The position numbers were made by a program, and so were the translations under genes. A model generated the notes under the pieces. That model searched no databases. It was not told where the DNA came from and saw only the letters and a list, made by a program, of their open reading frames with translations. From Podocnemis expansa (Eukaryota; Chordata; Testudines; Podocnemididae): 64,000 bases of DNA. Of this stretch, positions 24,594-36,004 are shown piece after piece. The stretch covers positions 5,280,273 to 5,344,272 of the forward strand of contig ML682024.1 in the NCBI GenBank assembly GCA_007922195.1, read 5' to 3'. The first letter of the stretch is position 1; each line of letters starts with the position of its first letter.

Positions 24594-24770
24594 ACTGGCT
24601 CTCAACCACTGGCACATTACTGTGTCATCACACAGCAGTAAGTGTGTCACAGAGAGCCAGGAAAATGGCTGGATTTGGCATGAAGGGAGTGGGCTAATGT
24701 GTCCTGTAGAGTTTCAGTATGCTACCAAGTGTATCACAATGCACAAAAGGTTGAGAACCACCACATTAGT
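24594..24770. mobile_element. Possible hAT-like MITE
   Basis: CTGGCTCTCAACC at the left and GGTTGAGAACCACC at the right are imperfect inverted repeats around a body with gtgtcac/gtatcac repeats. No clear 8-bp duplication was found, so the boundaries are approximate. Confidence 0.4.
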
Positions 24771-24884
24771 GAATTATAGTGCGTAGATCAGGCATGAGGG
24801 GATCCGTGTGAAACCGAGCACTTTTTGTGCCCTCTATCAGTTGGCACAAGGAGTCTTTTAGGTCACACTCTGCCTGGGTCACCC

Positions 24885-24892
24885 TGATGTCA
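24885..24892. promoter_or_regulatory. CRE-like TGATGTCA upstream of lysozyme-like gene 2
   Basis: The same octamer as at 15158, about 450 bases before the ATG of gene 2 and upstream of a probable 5' UTR intron (donor after 25141, acceptor at 25232). Confidence 0.3.
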
Positions 24893-25341
24893 GCCCTGCC
24901 TGCAATGGGGCAGACCAGGATGCTGATTTCAGCTTGCCTTTCCTTGCTCCCCACCAGGGTCCATTTGGAGTCGTGCCCTGTCACAGAGCACAGAGCGATG
25001 GTTCTAGAGCACACAGCCTTCACAAGGGCAGTTCCAGAAGGCAGGCCTCACACCAAGAGGGATTTCCAGGTGTTCCCAGCACAAGCTGGACTCTGGCCCC
25101 AGCACCCAGCCACTGCCACGACCCTCTACCACAGAGTGTGGGTAAGTGCACGCGGCTGGGGAATCCCTTCAGCCACTACCCAGCCACCTCTCTGCCCCTC
25201 TTTAATCTATCTACCCTTCCCATCTCTCTCCAGCACAGTGCACAGAAGCTGCTCTTTGACCTTTCCCAGAGCGCCCTGTCCCAGCTCCACGGCAAGCCAC
25301 AGCCCATCGTTCCTGGTGTGCTGCCCCCAAGCCCCGTGGGG

Positions 25342-26669
25342 ATGGGGGTGCCATGGCTGGTCACCCTCCTGGCCTGCCTGAGTGGGGTGAGCTGGGGGAA
25401 GATCTTCACCCGCTGCGAACTGGCGCAGACACTGCAGGAGAGTGGCATGGATGGGTATGAGGGCTACAGCCTGGCCAACTGTGAGTGATTGCTCCCGCAG
25501 CTGTGCCCCATGGGTTCTCTCTATGGGATGCTGTGCCCTTTTCTGCAGTCTCCATGGGGCACTGTGCTCTTTCCCCACTCCATCTCTATGGGGCACTGTA
25601 CCCTTCCGCCTTTTCTGTTAGGCTCCATGCCCTTTCCTTACTTCATCTCTATGGGGCAATAGGCAGTTTTCCCACCATCTCTATCAGGTGCTGTGCCCTT
25701 CTGCCCAATTCTTCTCCAAGCTTCTTACTGTAGGGTTTCTGCCACCTCTCCCAGGGGTTTGTTTGGCCTTCTACGTGAGCGGCTTTGACACGGCAGCCGT
25801 GGGGGCCAACATGGATGGCAGCTCTGACTATGGCATCTTCCAGATCAACAGTGGCTGGTGGTGCCAGGATGACCGGACCCCATCAGAGAATCTCTGCCAC
25901 GTTCGCTGTCAGGGTGAGGGCAATAGGAGGTACCACACTACAGGGGGCTCTCTGAGGGCACTGTACTGCAGGGGGTAGAGCCTCAGTTATCTAGGACTTT
26001 CTTACGGGACATCACAGCACATTTCTAATGATCCTGTGTACTGAAGCCCCCCCCAGGATTCACGATATTTTCTCAGCCCATTGAGTCCTGCTGGAGATGT
26101 GTGAAAGGGAATAGATGCCCCTTGCTTTAGCAGACACCAGCGGTGGGGGGGATTAGAGGGGGAAGGAATTTTGACTGAGGCATGGTTGGAGCAGATGTGG
26201 CCCCTTCCCTTTTCATCTCAGGCCTTCCACTCAACTCTGTAGCCTCCCTGAGGGGCTTCGTGAGGCCCATCCCTTCCTTACCTTTTCACCCTTGCTCCTA
26301 GATTTACTCAGCCCTGACATCAAGGATGACATCAGCTGTGCCAAGAGAGTGGTGCAGGATCCACTGGGCATGGAGGCTTGGTAAGGGGTCTACTTTGGGG
26401 TGAGACATGGGGGCACAGTAGAGAAATTCCCAAGAGAAGAGGTCTGCATCTCAGCACTGGGTAAGGCATCCCTGGGTGGCGTTATTTTCAGCTGTTCCCC
26501 AGCTGTCCTGTCCCAGAGGTGGCCGCATCTCAGTGCCTGTTGTGACAGTCCCATGGGTGTCCCATTGAACTGCCATCTCATCTGTTACTTCCCTTCCCTC
26601 AGGGACGACTGGAAGAAACGTTGCGAAAAGCAGGACCTGACCGAGTGGGTTAAGGGGTGTGATTTGTGA
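25342..26669 (+). CDS. C-type lysozyme-like protein 2, Glu35 replaced by Val
   Basis: Four exons (25342-25480, 25755-25913, 26302-26380, 26603-26669) have exactly the same lengths and phases as gene 1 and also encode 147 residues. A 19-residue signal peptide precedes KIFTRCEL. All eight cysteines, [13 protein letters not shown] with Asp52, Trp62-Trp63 and GMEAW are present, but Glu35 is Val (FYVSGFDT). The loop [13 protein letters not shown] keeps three acidic ligands of the calcium site of alpha-lactalbumin and calcium-binding lysozymes. The segment EWVKGCDL at the end resembles human SPACA5 (EWLKGCDM). A secreted, probably non-hydrolytic protein is inferred. Gene 1 lies about 7.5 kb upstream in the same orientation, and most of that gap is CR1 sequence. 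Confidence 0.96.
26452..26545. repeat. Dispersed GC-rich short repeat in gene 2 intron 3
   Basis: Carries CAGCTGTTCCCCAGCTGTC and CAGAGGTGGCCGCATCTCAG, the reverse form of the copy at 13811. Lysozyme-like gene 1 has related copies in its own intron 3. Confidence 0.6.
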
Positions 26670-27362
26670 GAGCCAGCTGTGTCTTCCCACGTGCCTCCGT
26701 CCTTGCTGTTTCTGTTTGTTCATACTATGCTTTGTGCACTAAGTGATCAATAAGGAATTTATAAACCACTTTGCTTGAATTCTGCCCACTGTGTGACTCT
26801 GTTCAGATGCCCATGTAGGCTGGCAGGGCCCTGCTCTGCTGGTGTGGGACCCCCTCAGGCCCTTCCAGTGAAAACAGATCCAATCCTTGAGCCAATTGAG
26901 TCTGCTGGTATCTGATTCTAAAACCAGCAAAGAAAGCTGTAGTCTTCCACACCCATGCCAGTGCCCATGGACCCTTTCCATCCCATGTCCAAAGGAAAAT
27001 CCTATCTGAGCCCCAGCTGCAGCATATCTGTGACCTGAAGCATGACTGTAGCCCAGCCTCTTCAGTCTAATTGTTAGGACAGAGTATATTCTCCCTTCTA
27101 CGAGTCCAAAACACTCCAGGATGGAAATCTCTGCCATGAGAAAAGTTATGTGATCACTAGGGAAACTGAGGTACAGAGCAAATACATGACTTGCCCAGGG
27201 CACGCAGGCTGTCTTACAGCTGGGAGGGAAGATAAAGCTTTAACCATATCACCAGCTCCTCTTCTGCCAGCTGTTGCTCTTTCTGTGCTAGGCAAAACAG
27301 CTCTGGGTGACTGCTACTTAAATCACTGACCGTAGTCCTGGCTCCTAGCCCCCACTTTAACC

Positions 27363-27456
27363 AAGCATCTGACAGAGTGGGATTGTACCCACAAAAGCTC
27401 ATGCAATAAATGACATCATTAGTCTGTAAAAGTGCCACAGGACTCCTTCTTTGTTT
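27363..27456 (+). repeat. Short interspersed repeat (AAAGCTCATGC family)
   Basis: Forward copy with CATCTGACAGAGTGGGAT, CACAAAAGCTCATGCAAT and GTGCCACAGGACTCCT. Confidence 0.75.
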
Positions 27457-27469
27457 TGGTTTTGCTGGA

Positions 27470-28950
27470 ATACGCTAACACGTCCATGTAACATCTGTAA
27501 AGAAAACACTTTTTCCCTTTCCCTAGTAAATGATGCAGAACAGAAGGGAAACAGAGGCTCGCACCATACACATGCCAAACATTCTGAAAAAATCCAGCTT
27601 GGTCACAGGCACCATTGCCAGGTTGGTACATTTACTACCCAGCCATTCCTCATGAGGGAATGGAGCTCCCAGCTTTGTCCATTGAGCCAGTCAGTGGGTC
27701 TTCAGACATCCAGTCCAGCCATCCAGTCACTGGGCCTTCAGTTGGTTTTCCTTCTCTCTCCTTCCCTGTATTAGCGGGCCCTTGTGTGGGTGCAGAGCAG
27801 GAAACGTGGTGATGTCAATGGTTCCCAGATGGGGCCCTCCTCTACAGCACTGAGGTGGGTAGAACCTGGCCTCTTGCTTGCAATTTTTTTCAACATTTGG
27901 GGCTTTGGCCACTGACCACATGTGAGTTGCAGCACGTGGCAGATTTGCCCCAGAAAGAGCCTGGGAAAGCCATCAGAGATGCACTGTTCAAGCTAAATAG
28001 AACCTGCCCGTGGCATCCTCTCCAGGAATCACCAACACAGCTGTGGAGCCTCCAGGAATCGAGTGAAAGAGAAGAGAACCAGGGATTGAGGAGAATGAAT
28101 CAGAGGACTTTCCTGGGAAGACTCTGCCTCCCCCCAACACCCAGGTGAGCAGTGAATGAAAACAGCAAAAGCAGTGGTTAAAGTATAATTTGAGGGGCCC
28201 AGGAACTTCCTAATCTCTGGGCCCCCTTTCCGTATTGTCTGAGTCCCCTTCATGCAGGTGTGGGCCTGATTTTTCTCCATTCTGGGGTCTGGGCCCCAGA
28301 ACTCTGGCCCGCCAGAGGCGTTCCAGCTTACTTTAACCCCTGGGTACTTCTGAAAATGTTATGCTTTATGCATAATTTTTTGGTTACTTGGCACTTTTTG
28401 GACACTGACATCTAAACTTGGATATTTTCCTCCTCTAAAATGCCCTAGAAACTGTAAAATAGTACAGTAAGAGTTTCAAATGAATCCTATAAACTGAAAC
28501 ACTCCGGTCTCAGAGAACTTCCTGGACCTGTTAAAATAAGGTCATTTGCAAGCTTAACTATGATGTGGTTACCATTCCATCGTAACAGATGAATTATTAC
28601 TGTTGAAAAAATTGTGTCCAAGGAGATGTTAAAGATAGACTATAGCAAAAAACTAGAATTATTTTCAAGTCTACTAGGCTAATTTCTTGAAAGCCTACTG
28701 AAATCAGTACCATGCAGTTTGTGAGTAACAGACATGCCTAGAGGAATTGATGTTGACCAAGAATGGAGGTTTTCTTGAGGCAATACTTTCGCTTTCCTTT
28801 TCATCATGTTTAGTTATTCATTGTTGGAGATAAGAGTCACATAACACAAAAGTTTCAACGCTCACCCCCTCACCTCAGTGAGTTAAAGGTGATCTGTCTT
28901 GCAGGGCAAAATGACAATTAAGAAGAAATTGTTGGAAACTTGGCAAAAGG
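27470..28950. other. Intergenic, no gene recognised
   Basis: No coding exon or named repeat recognised. The open frame at 27855-28148 lacks family features. Confidence 0.45.
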
Positions 28951-28959
28951 AATTTAGCA

Positions 28960-29445
28960 TCACGTCTGCTTCTCTTTGCTGATTACTTTTGGTAGAAATT
29001 GAAACAATAATGGAAGTTGAATTAAAATGTCCTCCAAAGAGGGTCTGGAGGGTTTCTCACAGCCTCTGCTATTTTCTTATTCCAACGGTTCTTTTGTTTT
29101 TGCTGAGCATGGTTTTTCCAGTGAGAATGTCATATTTCTGCCAAAGAACACTGTTGCAGTTGCTGTTTGGTGGCTTTTATTAAGGCGCTTGTGCCTTCTG
29201 TTATATGGACTATCAATCTTCTCCGTGATGGAAGATATCTCGCTTAATTGTGTAAGACGCCTGAGGAGAACCTCACAATGAAGGGTACAGAAAATTCTAG
29301 TACAGAACAGCCCAGTGACGTTGTGCCTGAGATTGATTTATTTCTGTCTTCTATTGATTCAAAGTGCACAGGCAGTAAATTAAAATTCACAAAACAGATC
29401 CAAAGTGAAGAGTCAATTCAAAGCATATCCCCTATTACATAAAAT
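28960..29445 (+). pseudogene. Possible decayed retrocopy of an unidentified protein
   Basis: Two overlapping plus-strand frames look protein-like. Frame A (29027-29170) has a Ser/Phe-rich segment with FVFAEHGFSSENVIFLPKN. Frame B (29248-29442) is acidic and Ser-rich with VVPEIDLFLSSIDSK. The change of frame, stops between segments and lack of splice sites suggest a frameshifted processed copy or a piece of one. I do not recognise the parent. Chance open frames are the alternative. Confidence 0.3.
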
Positions 29446-29449
29446 AGAT

Positions 29450-30395
29450 CACATTAAAAGAATATTAAGGTCACAAAGTCAAATACCCTGAAGTTAGGAA
29501 ATGGCTGCTTTTTGGTTGCCTGGGCAGCCTTAATTCTGCCTTCATTATGACACAGGCTTTAATTACACCATCACATGTTATTTTTCCAAGTGTCCCCTAT
29601 TGACTTAAGGTCTCAGCACTGAAACACATGAGATCACAATGATAATTTTAGATACTTCTTGCTTCACTTTCTGGCTTTGTCTAGATTAGGAAAAGAGGTA
29701 TTAGTGATATGGTTTATATGTGTTGTGGTAACAACCTAGAGAAGACAAATTATGGCCCTGGCCCTCATTTGCTAGGCACTGTACAAACACAGAAGGAAAA
29801 AGCCAGTTCTCACTCCTACAGACTGTGTGACTCTGGAGGACTTTCTTGCTACTTCAACTACAGTTATCTAGCAGCCCCTTACTCCTGGGACTCTGAGTTC
29901 AAATCCAACCCTAGGAAGAATGGGATGGGTGCGCCAGGATCTTGAGGAGAAGAGATGTCTGTCTTGTGGTATTAGAGCTCTAGCTCCTAATCCCTATCTT
30001 TGTCTGGGGGCCATGACATTTCTCAAAGGACCTAAGTCCCTCTCCCTGCCTCCTTATGTGAACCTGACTCTTTGGACAGGTAACTCAGGACAGGCAAGCA
30101 GGGGGTTTGTCTGACAGGCTGCTCCCTGATCCTGGTCTAGTGTGATTCTGTGAGCCCCCCCAGATCTCCACTCCTGAACTGTGATTCACCTTGCTTTGCC
30201 AGGTGACCACTCACTCCGAGTCAGTCCACACCAGCTTCCTGTGTGTGATTGGACCCAGGCCATGAGTGCATGCCTGCTTGCTGCTCAGGCTATGGTCTCT
30301 GAGTGAGCACCCTCTACCCCAGATACCACAGTGGGAACTTGTGTCTTACAGAGGCTGGGATCCTTCTCCAGTTACCCGACGCTCATGTCCATCCA
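29450..30395. other. Intergenic, no gene recognised
   Basis: No feature found by eye. Confidence 0.45.
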
Positions 30396-30838
30396 TTTAG
30401 ATTCATAGACTCCAAGGTCAGAAGGGACCAATATGATCATCTAGTCTGACCTCCTGCATAGTGCAGGCCACAAAACCTCACCAACCCACTCCTACAATGA
30501 ACCTCAGACCCATAACTGAGCTATTAAAGTCCTCAAATCATGATTTAAAGACTTTAATACAGAGAATCAACCAGCAAGTGAGCCATGCCCAATGCTACAG
30601 AGGAAGGCAAAAAACCTCCAGCGCCTAAGCCGATCTGCCCTGGGGGGAAATTCCTTCCGGACCCCAAATATGGCGATCAGTTAAACCCTGAGCATGAGGG
30701 CAAGTCCACAACAGCCAGTCAAGAACTTCTCTGTAATAACTCAGAACCCAGTCAATCAAATGCTCCTTCCCATGTCCTTATCGTACCCATCACCAGCAGT
30801 AAAATACAGACAATGGCCAAGCTACACTGCCCATCATA

Positions 30839-33789
30839 TCATTCCCTCCTTGAAGGCACCAAGGTTTCTCCACCCACCACTTCCCTTGGTAGACTATTCC
30901 AGAACTTTACTCCTCTGATGGCTAGGAATCTGCGTCTAATTTCAAGCCTAAATTTTCTGAAGGACAGTTTGTATCCATTTGTTCTTGTGTCCACATTGGC
31001 GCTGTATTCAAATAATTCCTCGGTCTCCCTTGTATTTATCTGTCTAATGTATTTATAAAGAGTAATCATATCTCCTCTCAGCCTTCTTTTGAGAAGACTA
31101 AACAAACCAAACTCTTTAAGTCGTCTCTCATAGGGAAGATTTTCCATTCCACGAATCATCCTTGTAGCCCTTCTTTGCACCTGTTCCAGTTTGACTTCAT
31201 CTTTCTTAAACATGGGTGACCAGAACTGTACACAATACTCCAAGTGAGGTCGCACCAGTGCCTTGTATAATGGTACTAACACCTCCCTATGTCTACTGGA
31301 AATACCCCTTCTGATGCACCTAGGACCGCATTAGCTTTTTCCACTGCCACATCGCATTGGCTACTCATTGTCATTCTGTGATCAACCAGTACACCCAGGT
31401 CCTTCTCCGTCACTTCCAGTTGATGCATTCCCAGCTTATAAGAAAAATTCCTCTTATTTGTCCCTAAGTGCATGACCTTGCACTTCCCATTGTTGAATTT
31501 CATCCTATTTCTAATGCTCCACTTTACAAGGTCATCCAAATCATTCTGTATGCTATCCTGATCCTCCTCTGTATTGGCAATACCTCCCAGCTTGGTGTTG
31601 TCTGCAAACTTCATTAGCACATTCCCACTTTTTGTGCCAAGGTCAGTAACAAAAAGATTGAATAAAATGGGTCCCAGGACTGATCCTTGGGGAACTCCAC
31701 TAGTAACCTCCTTCCAGCTAGACAGTTCACCTTTCACTATGACCCTCTGTAGTCTCCCCTGTAACCAGTTCTTTATCCACCTTTCTATTTTCATATTAAT
31801 CCCCATCTTCCTCAATTTAACTAATAATTCCTTGTGTGGAACTGTATTGAATGCCTTGCTGAAATCTAAGTAAATTAGGTCCACCGTATTCCCTTTATCC
31901 AAATAATCTCTTATCTTCTCAAAAAAGGAGATCAGGTTGGTCAGGCATGATCTACCTTTTGTAAAGCCATGTTGTATTTTATCACAGTTACCATTTTCCT
32001 CAATATCCTTAAGTACTTTCTCCTTCAAAATTTTCTCCAAGACTTTGCATACTGCTGAGTTCAAACTAACAGGCCTGTAGTTACCTGGATCACTTTTACT
32101 CCCTTTTTTGAAAATAGGGACCACATTAGCAATTCTCCAGTCATAAGGTACAACCTCTGTGTTCACCGATACTTTAAAAATCCTTGCTAAAGGGCTGGCA
32201 ATTTCATGTGCAAGTTCCTTCAATATTCTTGGATGAAGATTATCTGGACCCCCTGATTTAGTTCCATTAAGCAGCTGAAGCTTGGCTTCCACCTCAGATA
32301 TGGTAATTTCCACTTCTACATTCTCATTCCCATTAGCTGCTCTACCTCTGTCCCCAATCTCACCATCACCCTCATTAAAGACAGAAGCAAAGTACTTATT
32401 TAGATATTCAGCCATGCCTAAATTATCATTGATCTCTACCCCATCCTCAGTGTATAGTGGTCCAACCTCCTCCTTCTGTGTTTTCTTTCTATTTATATGG
32501 CTGAAGAACCTTTTACTGTTGGTTTTGATTCCCTTTGCAAGGTCTAACTCTGCTTGGCTTTTGGCCTTCCTCACTTGATCCCTACATGCTCTGACCTCTA
32601 AAAGGTAGTTCTCCTTTCCTATCCCTCCAACTTCCACTCCTTGTAGGCCTTGTGTTTCCTCCTAATCACCTGTTTAAGATGTACATTCATCCAGCTTGGT
32701 TTAGAACCCATGCCTGAAAATTTTTTCCTCTTCTTTGGAATGCAGGCTTTAGATAGTTCCTGCAGCTTTGTCTTGAAGCAGTTCCAAGCATCCTCAATGT
32801 TCATATCCATGAATTCTTTGGTCCAGTCCACTTCCCTAGATAATTTCCTTAATTTTTTGAAGTTAGCCCTTTTGAAGTCAAAGACTCTGGTCACAGATTT
32901 ATTTTTGTTTACCCTTCCATTGTTTAAATTGGATTAGCTCATGATCACTAGAACCTAGGTTGTCTGCTACAACTAATTCCTCTATGAGGTCCTCACTACT
33001 GACTAACACCAAATCTAAGATCGCATCTCCTCTCGTTGGTTTGGAAACTACTTGATGGAGAAATTCATCTGCTATCACCTCCAAGAAAATCTGGGCCCTT
33101 TTATTGCTGCTAGTGCATATCCTCCAGTCTATATCTGGGAAGTTAAAATCTCCTATAATCACACAGTTCCCAGTAGTGTTTACTTCCTTAAAGGCCTTAA
33201 AGAGTTTTCTGTCTATGTCCAAATCAGATGCCGGTGGTCTGTAACACACCCCAAGCACTAATCCAGGAGAAACTCTAGTAGCTTTCTTCTCCAATGTGAT
33301 TTTGAGCCTGATAGACTCTGTCCTACTAATTTCATCACTCTGAATTTCTTTGCATTCTATTGCATCATTGATATACAACACCACACCGCCACTTTTGCCA
33401 TTACATCTGTCTTTCTTAAAGAGCACATAGCCTTCAATGCCCGTACATCAGTCATGACTACTATTCCACCATGTTTCTGTTATCCCTATAATATCCGGTT
33501 TCAATTCCTCTACCAGTAGTTCCAGTTCCTCCATTTTATTACCCAGGCTTCTTGCATTGGTATATAAACATTTTAGCTTTTGCTGCTCGGCTTTGCTCAC
33601 ATTCTGTACCCAACATGTCCTTTTTTTACTGCTGCCAACATCGCCGATCAGACCAGTATTTGTGCTTCCCTCCTTTCTAGCATCTATACTGCCTCCCACA
33701 TCTTTGTCTTTTCTGAATTCAGTTTCCTGCCTCTCAACACTAGTATTAGGTGTAGAGATTGTCCAAGCATCTCCCAAGCATCTCCCCAT
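30839..33789 (-). pseudogene. CR1-B ORF2, endonuclease plus reverse transcriptase, inactive
   Basis: Minus-strand pieces in order: endonuclease (33448-33789, with LYTNARSLGNK and GITETWW), 32899-33426, 32619-32894, reverse transcriptase 31276-32637, and C-terminal piece 30839-31282. At least one in-frame stop and three frame changes separate them. The reverse transcriptase motif reads FADN instead of FADD, so a catalytic Asp is lost. The upstream motif is LDFSKAFN rather than LDFSKAFD. Confidence 0.88.
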
Positions 33790-33794
33790 ACTCC

Positions 33795-34901
33795 TTAGTT
33801 TAAAGCTCTCTTAATCAGTTGAGCTAGCCTCCCTCCCAGAAGTCTGTTTCCTTCCCTACGCAGGTGAAGTCCATCCCTAGCAGACAATCTTTTGTCCATG
33901 AACTCCTCCCAGTGCCCATGCATCCCAAAGCCCTCCTTGTAACACCACTGCCCGAGTCTTCTCACAGCTGTGTTGTTCTCCTCTAGGGACAGGCAGAATC
34001 CCACTAAAGATGACCTGAGCCTCCAGCTCCTTGAGAGTCCTCCCCAGCCTGGCCCACTCTCCTTTAATACGTTCCAATGAGAATCTAGCTATATCATTCA
34101 TACCCACATAAAGGACAATCAGAGGCTTCTTTCCTGCTCCCATGAGGATCCTCTTCAGCCTCAGATCCACATCGTGTATCTTAGCTCCAGGCAAGCAGCA
34201 CACCCTCCTGTTCTCAGGGTGACTTCTAGTTATAGGCCTGTCTGTCCTCCTCAGCAGAGAATCCCCAATCGCATACACTTGCTTTTCCTGGAAACAATGT
34301 GCTTCTCCAGTCTATCCCCAGTTCTCTCTGTCCGGGAGTCATGATGTCTAGAGCTGCTGTTCGCAATCCTCTGCATCTGCTCCTGAATGCTCCTTGGGCT
34401 CTTATTTATCACCAGAGGCTCAACTCTCCTTTGAATGGGACTAGCTTCTCTCCTCTTCTTCCTCACACTCCCACCTTCAGTGTTCACCTGCTGGACTCCT
34501 TCATTTGCTAATTCAGCAAACTTGTTACTGAGTTCTATTTCACCTTCATTAGCTGGTCTTTTTCTCTGCCACCTTCTCACAGTCACGTGTTTCCACTGCT
34601 CACCTTCCTCATCTAGCAGTCTCCCCTCGAAAGTGGTTGCTCCTGTTTCCATCTGCAGGTCTGAGTTTTTGTCTCCAGCCCTTTACTCCATCAACTCTTC
34701 AAACCCGCTTCTAAACTCAACCATAGTTGCCACCTGCATCTCCAACCCTCGGACTTTCTCCTCCAACAGCTCTATGAGGTGGCACTTCATACAAACAAAA
34801 TTCTTTGGGGTTACACCCTCCAAGATGATGTACATCCCACAGCTTCCACATCCTCTCATCTTCATTGTCTCTTCTCTTGTTGGAGTGATTTCTGCTGCCA
34901 T
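33795..34901 (-). pseudogene. CR1-B ORF1, SGNH-esterase type, broken
   Basis: Pieces at 34683-34901 (CGSCGMY and CMKCH metal-binding-like cysteines), 34251-34652, 33877-34278 (GDSLLRRTD, then VGMNDIAR) and 33795-34004 (DGLHLRREGN) follow the order of CR1-A ORF1 in shifted frames. Confidence 0.82.
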
Positions 34902-35249
34902 CTCTGTTGTAAGTCTGCCTTTCTCCCTCCAAACTCCCTCTCAAACTCCCCTGATGCCTACTGCAGCTGGTGCTGCTGCAGCTTGCTTGACTGGCTGCCT
35001 TTATAGCTCCCCCAATAGGAAGACTCCACCCCTAATTTGGGTCACCTGATCCCAACTGCCACTCAGCCCCTGCAAACTGAGAGAAAAAAAGAATAAAGAA
35101 AAAAAAAAAAGAAAAAAAAAGCCAAACCAGAAAACAAACACAAAACAGAAAAGCAAACACACACAGCACTCTCAACTCCACAGAACTCCTCTACAGTCCC
35201 TATCTCCCTGTCAAACTCCCCATTTAAAAAGAAATGGATCGTGCCCAAC

Positions 35250-36000
35250 CTCCCTCACTTATGCTTTCTAAAGTCCACACAGCTTTAGATAAAACAACTA
35301 CTAGTTTATTGATCAGGATATGATTTTAAGTGAGTATATAGCAAATCAATGCACAATCATTTAATAAAGCAGTCAGAAGTTGCCACACTCAAAAGTAAAG
35401 GATATAAACGGCATACTAATCTAATAACATTATCTAGAATCATACTTTAGCTTGTTCTAATGTTTTTTTTTTTATCCCCAAGTCTGGCTGTTTGGTGATT
35501 TTCAGCCAGACCAGGCCCTCCAGGCAATGTGGGTAGATTGTGTATCTTGCAGTTACTTGTAAGATGGTGTTTCTCTTGCCTGAGCCAGCAGCGTCTCTCC
35601 TCAAAGTGTCTGCATTCCTTCTTTTCATCCCCCTCGGCTCCTCCCTTTCTGTATGATTCTCTTTACTTCTACCTGAGCTGGGAGGGCTTTTGCATTGCAT
35701 TGCCTTTGTCTGTAATTCTCCATCCTCTGTACTAGAAATAGTCCAAACAATCTGTGCTATGTAATATGCTTCACATCAGTACACACATGATGCTGTAGGA
35801 AACATGATACCATAGTAATGATGTAGAATAGGGTATGAATATTCATAAAGGAACCTTGCTTGGCATAACTGGCATCAAATCATACAATTATATTGCAAAA
35901 GTGAACAGGAAAATTTCACAGATCTTAACCAAAGGGTGCATGGATGTGCATCCCATGACAGCTTACACCAGGAACACTCTGCTGACTCTGGTATGTCTCT
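35250..36000. other. Intergenic, no gene recognised
   Basis: AT-rich sequence with no coding exon or named repeat found. Confidence 0.45.
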
Positions 36001-36004
36001 CAGA

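Larger units (their letters stand above)
30400..35240 (-). mobile_element. Second long CR1 LINE (CR1-B), different subfamily, decayed
   Basis: A minus-strand CR1 with 3' end at about 30400 (plus-strand reading attcatagactccaaggtca). The 5' UTR near 34926-35220 has the same CAAACTCCC motifs as CR1-A, followed by an A-rich stretch at 35060-35160 in the plus-strand reading. Protein sequence differs clearly from CR1-A, so it is another subfamily. Both ORFs have several stops and frame changes. The 5' boundary is approximate. Confidence 0.88.

Noticed and set aside
15686..26669. Active antibacterial lysozyme
   Set aside because: Catalytic Glu35 is Val in both genes.
30585..35049. Plus-strand frames across CR1-B
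   Set aside because: They are antisense shadows of the LINE coding strand.
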